Origin: Gigaspora rosea
Taxonomy: Eukaryota; Glomeromycota; Glomeromycetes; Diversisporales; Gigasporaceae
Direction: 5' to 3'
Length of the DNA: 64,000 nucleotides
NCBI GenBank assembly: GCA_003550325.1
Contig: QKWP01002007.1
Coordinates: 12,209-76,208 of the forward strand
A program made the position numbers and the translations under genes. The notes below the pieces were generated by a model, which saw nothing but the letters and a program-made list of their open reading frames with translations, was not told the origin of the DNA and did no database searches. The first letter of the stretch is position 1. The number at the start of each line of letters is the position of its first letter. Positions 60,386 to 64,000 of the stretch are shown here, one piece after another.

Positions 60386-61057
60386 AGTAAACACACAAGT
60401 ATTGAAGTACTAAATTATTCAAAATATTTAAATAAGCTATTTAGGTTTGTGATAAGTTTTTGGTATATGAATATTTATTAAAGAATAAGATATTCAGATT
60501 TATGACAAATTGTTTTGCTTATTAATTTTTTTTAATTATACTATCAGCTATTGTAAGCAGTTGGTGAGTATTTATTTACTGATATATTTTGAATAAGCTA
60601 TTTAGGCTCATAAAACTTAATAATATGAATATTATTAATTAAAATACTTAGAATAAAGAATGTTATGTATATTATGTATCTAGTATATATTTTGATCAAT
60701 AGACTAGAGATAGTTAGAAATCAAATAACTAATCACAAAGTTATTATTTCTATAAATAAAAAATATATAAATATAGGTTTTATTTTTTTTTATCATTCTT
60801 CAATTGATCGCAATACATTTATTTAAAACTTATATTAATTTTTTTAATTAAATAAATCTACTAAAATAAATATTTAAAATCCAGTAATCAATGATTTAGA
60901 ATAAAGCTACTAGGGTTATTGAAGATTTGATTTATTTTATTAATTATATTATTCTGGATAAACAAATATTTATTGATTGAAATAATTCAATTTGAGTTTA
61001 CTAAAATACAACTATGGTGTTTTATACTGTTATACAAAATGATTAGAATAGCCAATA
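60386..61057. other. AT-rich DNA
   Basis: No gene, array or inverted pair of note. Two GAATAAGCTATTTAGG-like pieces (60430, 60590) form a weak direct repeat. Confidence 0.4.
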
Positions 61058-61300
61058 AAAATTTAAGATCAGATGTAATATAAAATTTCGTTTCTTTGTT
61101 TATTTTTTTAAAAAAATATTCATATCTCAAAATTTTGCTTATAAAACCATCTTTTGAAGCTCTAATAAAAAAAATTTCTTGCTAAATTTTGTATATACTA
61201 ATGCCAGATAAAATCCTAGGCCTAACCCAAACCCTAAAGTAATTAAAATTTGTTTTTGTTTTATAAAAGTTTATTTTTTTGTTTTTGTTACACAAATTTG
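61058..61300. mobile_element. Family D relative, strongly decayed
   Basis: GATCAGATGTAATATAAAAT on the left, CCTAACCCAAACCCTAAAG inside, and GTTTTTGTTACAC on the right follow the order of copy 1 (23699-24057). The outer ends are lost. Confidence 0.5.
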
Positions 61301-61712
61301 CAAATCTAATTTACCTATGGTGGTAAAACACTATAAGTGTATTTTATAATATTTGATTCAATTTTATATTAATAAAAATAAATTATTAGTATAAATATTT
61401 AATTTAAATAAATTAGATTAAGCTTAAATTATTTATTAAAAATAAATATATAGTATAAATTTAAATAAATATATTTTGGATTAAATCTATATCGTTGCCA
61501 CTTATTTTTTATAGTTACTTCATTTACAAACTATTATCTGACATTATATATAATAATAATTTACAATACATACCAACAACTAATAAATAATAATACTAAT
61601 TCTACATAATAACAGGCAAAAGCCTGTTAGTGAAGTAACTATCAGAAAGTAGTGATTGAGATTTTTATTTTTGGCCTAACATATTACTGCAGCCATTGGT
61701 ACTATTTAATAC
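61301..61712. other. AT-rich DNA
   Basis: No gene. ACCTATGGTGGTAAAACACTATAAGTG near 61313 resembles ACACACCTATGGTGG at 24164, both just outside family D sequence. Confidence 0.4.
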
Positions 61713-61998
61713 TAGGGTTCCGCAATTTGATTTGATTTTCAAATATTTGAATCAAATATTTGATCAAATTCAAATTCAAATTTGACTATATTTGATTTGA
61801 TCAAATTCAAATATGGTCAAATTTGATTTGATTTGACAAATATTTGATTTGATTTGAAAATTACTATTAAAAATTCAAATTCAAATCAAATTCAAATTCA
61901 AATATTTGAATCAAATCAAATTCAAATCAGGGTCAATTTGATTTGATCAAATTCAAATTGATCCAATATTTGATTTGATTTGAATTTGAGGAACCCTA
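61713..61998. mobile_element. hAT-like MITE made of CAAATTTGATT units
   Basis: TAGGGTTCCGCAA and TTGAGGAACCCTA are inverted ends, flanked by an exact 8-bp duplication TTTAATAC (61705-61712, 61999-62006). The whole 286 bp is a web of TTTGATTTGA/TCAAATTCAAA units that pair in many registers. Clean ends and duplication point to a recent insertion. Confidence 0.92.
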
Positions 61999-62006
61999 TT
62001 TAATAC

Positions 62007-62389
62007 AATACCTATATAAGTGTGAAATAATATTTATAAGCATTATTTTAAAAATTGAAACCCTCTAAAATAGCATATGCAGCCTCAAATTAATGCCTAT
62101 GGGCATTCTGAATTAACATGCACTTTAATATACTCTTGTAAAAAAAATTAAAATAGGCCAAATAAAAAATGCAAATTATGCCTCTTTAGGGGTTGCAGAA
62201 GGTAATAACATATTTTGTAATGTTATTGCAATATTTCACAATATTTTGCAAATTTTTGCAAATTTTTAAAATTTTTTAAAAAATAAATAAATGATATACA
62301 TATTTATATAATCATGCTTTTTTACAGATTTTCGCAATATTTCACAAGATTTTCCAATTTAATATAAAATTTTATATCTATTATTTATT
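62007..62389. repeat. CAATATTTCACAATATTTTGCA degenerate array
   Basis: The motif CTTTAGGGGTTGCAGAAGGT (62189) heads a run of TTTCACAATATTTTGCAAA units, the inverted counterpart of 7645-7870. No gene. Confidence 0.5.
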
Positions 62390-63541
62390 TTATTTTTTAT
62401 TTTTTTTTAATTCGGCAACCATGCCAGTACTTTATTAGATTTATATAATTAACACTAAAGTTTTATACAAGTTAAGGCTAACGCCTACCTAAATTTTAAA
62501 TACTGACTAACCCGGCTCTTTGTGACTAACGTCCAAATTACCCATGTTTGATCTGCTATAGTAAACTTTAACTTCATATTAAAAGTTCTGTACGAGGAAA
62601 TTTAATATATCACTATTTGGTGTTTACGTTCTAACTTATCATGATTGCCTACTTTTTTTCTAAACCTTTTTCTCCAAGCTTCTTGAGCAGAAGGATTCGA
62701 AATTCCAACTAACTAAGAAAAATAACACATATCAAGAAAATAAAAGGGGAGATAAAAAAGAGGGGTAATACTAAACTATACGAAATTTAAAATAAATGAA
62801 AAAAAAGAAAAAGAGAGGCCGAAGAAAAAGGCAGAAAAAAAAGAAACAATCTATGATAAGTACACTATTATAGCCTGTGCCAGGCATAAACAAAAACTAT
62901 ATAACAACTGCAACAATTGTATATCTCTATTGTAAAGCTTTGCTTTGAAATTACTAAACCCTTTCGACTAAACATTTCATCTTCTATATCTCTTTAGCCA
63001 TAGACATAAGAACCTTGTCACGTGAAGTAGCGAAGTGTTGTCCAAAACAAACACGTGGTTGCATTTTACTGAGTTCGTCCAAAAATGGAAACTGTAAACA
63101 ATGTCGATCTTTTATCGGGGGTAAGCTAAATTTCCCACTTTTTCGAAAAAATTTGGAGGAAAAAGAGAGTGGTGCGAAAGTGAAAAAGGAGTCACTTGTA
63201 TCAAACTTGAAGGAGAGTAAGTCCAGAAAACTCATTTTCTTGTTATTCCCCACTGTTTTACCACAGGATACTTCGTCGACGGAGAGAAACTCATATCCCA
63301 CCAAAATTTCTCGTACAATGGCACTACCTTTTGCCAGTTATCTTGTAAGAAGACGCTTCTGGTTTGCATGCCGAATATACAAAGGAGTCCTCCAACACGA
63401 TTGACCTTTGTAAGAACCGTATTTTTGTGTTATCCTACTATACTTTATGTATAGGCAACTCTCTAACAAGAAAAATTTTTGTTTTCTTCAGTGGAAAAAT
63501 TTGGTCCAAGTGATCATCAGAAAGAGTTTACGTGAATTTTT
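62390..63541 (-). mobile_element. LINE-mobilised element, family L, copy 4
   Basis: Minus-strand copy with an exact 18-bp duplication, TTATATCTATTATTTATT, at 62372-62389 and 63542-63559. Read on its own strand it starts AAACTCTTTCTGATGATCAC and ends AATAAAGTACTGGCATGG, then TTGCCGAATT and an A-rich tail. The open frame 62984-63304 shares CGKTVGNNKKMSF with copy 3. It shows the clearest target-primed insertion marks of the four. Confidence 0.87.
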
Positions 63542-63559
63542 TTATATCTATTATTTATT

Positions 63560-64000
63560 ATACATTAAATTTTACATTTATTAAATATAAATTTTTATTT
63601 ACTTTATTATATATTACATTATATATATTATTATTTTTATATTATTACAAATATTTTAAACTACTTTTGCACTTTCACATCTAATTCTATTACTATATAC
63701 AAAAACTAGCTCTACACATTTATTTTTGCTTATTCCACAGTTAGCTATTATTTTTGCTTTTTTGTTTTTTATTATCGCTTTGGCTATTTCTTTTGTTTTG
63801 GCTATAACCTTTATTTTGCTCTCTTTTTCTAAATACTTACTAAAAATAATAAAGAAGTGAAAAAAAAATAAAAAACCATTTCTCAGAAGTGTTATTGTTC
63901 TTGCAAATTGCCAAAGAAATCTAATATACTCTTGCAAAGTACCAGAAAGGTTAATGCTAATGTTCTTGTAAAGTGCCAAAAAAATCACAAAGTATCAAAG
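63560..64000. other. AT-rich DNA with a weak minisatellite at the end
   Basis: The minus-strand open frame at 63656-63988 (110 codons) is low-complexity: alternating IAK/KAI residues and a hydrophobic patch, no domain. The last 110 bp repeat CTTGCAAAGTACCAGAAAG-like units. I do not accept a gene here. Confidence 0.4.

Noticed and set aside
63656-63988. 110-codon minus-strand frame
   Set aside because: Low-complexity composition, no domain, and overlap with a weak minisatellite.

Overview
The window looks like nuclear DNA of an arbuscular mycorrhizal fungus (Glomeromycotina, Rhizophagus-like). It is very AT-rich, its genes are cut by many short GT-AG introns, it carries two copies of the large hybrid histidine kinase family expanded in these fungi, and it holds a fragment of the kinase plus Sel1-repeat type common there. 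The species assignment is inference; no rRNA or other marker lies in the window. I saw no tRNA gene, CRISPR array, LTR retrotransposon or virus-like element.

The host genes are few. (1) 3536-7343 is a decayed multi-exon gene of unknown function with a SINE-like element in its first intron and a terminal-inverted-repeat (TIR) element in its third. (2) 16627-22197 and 48176-54371 are two 18-exon hybrid sensor histidine kinase paralogues in the same orientation, about 26 kb apart. The downstream copy reads through all 18 exons as a 1398-residue protein. The upstream copy has three exons out of frame and is probably a pseudogene. (3) 22755-24082 is a small gene for an 86-residue membrane or secreted protein, split by two transposon-like insertions, each with a duplicated target site. 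(4) 55106-55889 is a final-exon fragment split by a hAT-like element. A kinase/Sel1 gene fragment lies inside a TIR element at 34499-36108.

Most of the rest is transposon debris and its nesting. There is a Tc1/mariner DD34E element (7899-9542). At least three short-element families have several copies here: family A, hAT-like with 8-bp target duplications; family B, with TIRs ending in a GCGCGGGTA motif; and family E, foldbacks. Four copies of a roughly 1.1-kb LINE-mobilised non-autonomous family have A-rich tails and, in three copies, target duplications of 13-18 bp. There are also long foldbacks and triple-nested palindromes (14438-15045). Insertions of one element into another give a relative order of events in several places.

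The remaining sequence is AT-rich low-complexity DNA with scattered minisatellites (13-, 39- and 60-bp units) and TTAGGG-like motifs, often inside the short elements. One assembly gap (93 N) lies at 37277-37369. All coordinates and exon borders were read by eye. No database search was possible, so element families are named by structure only.
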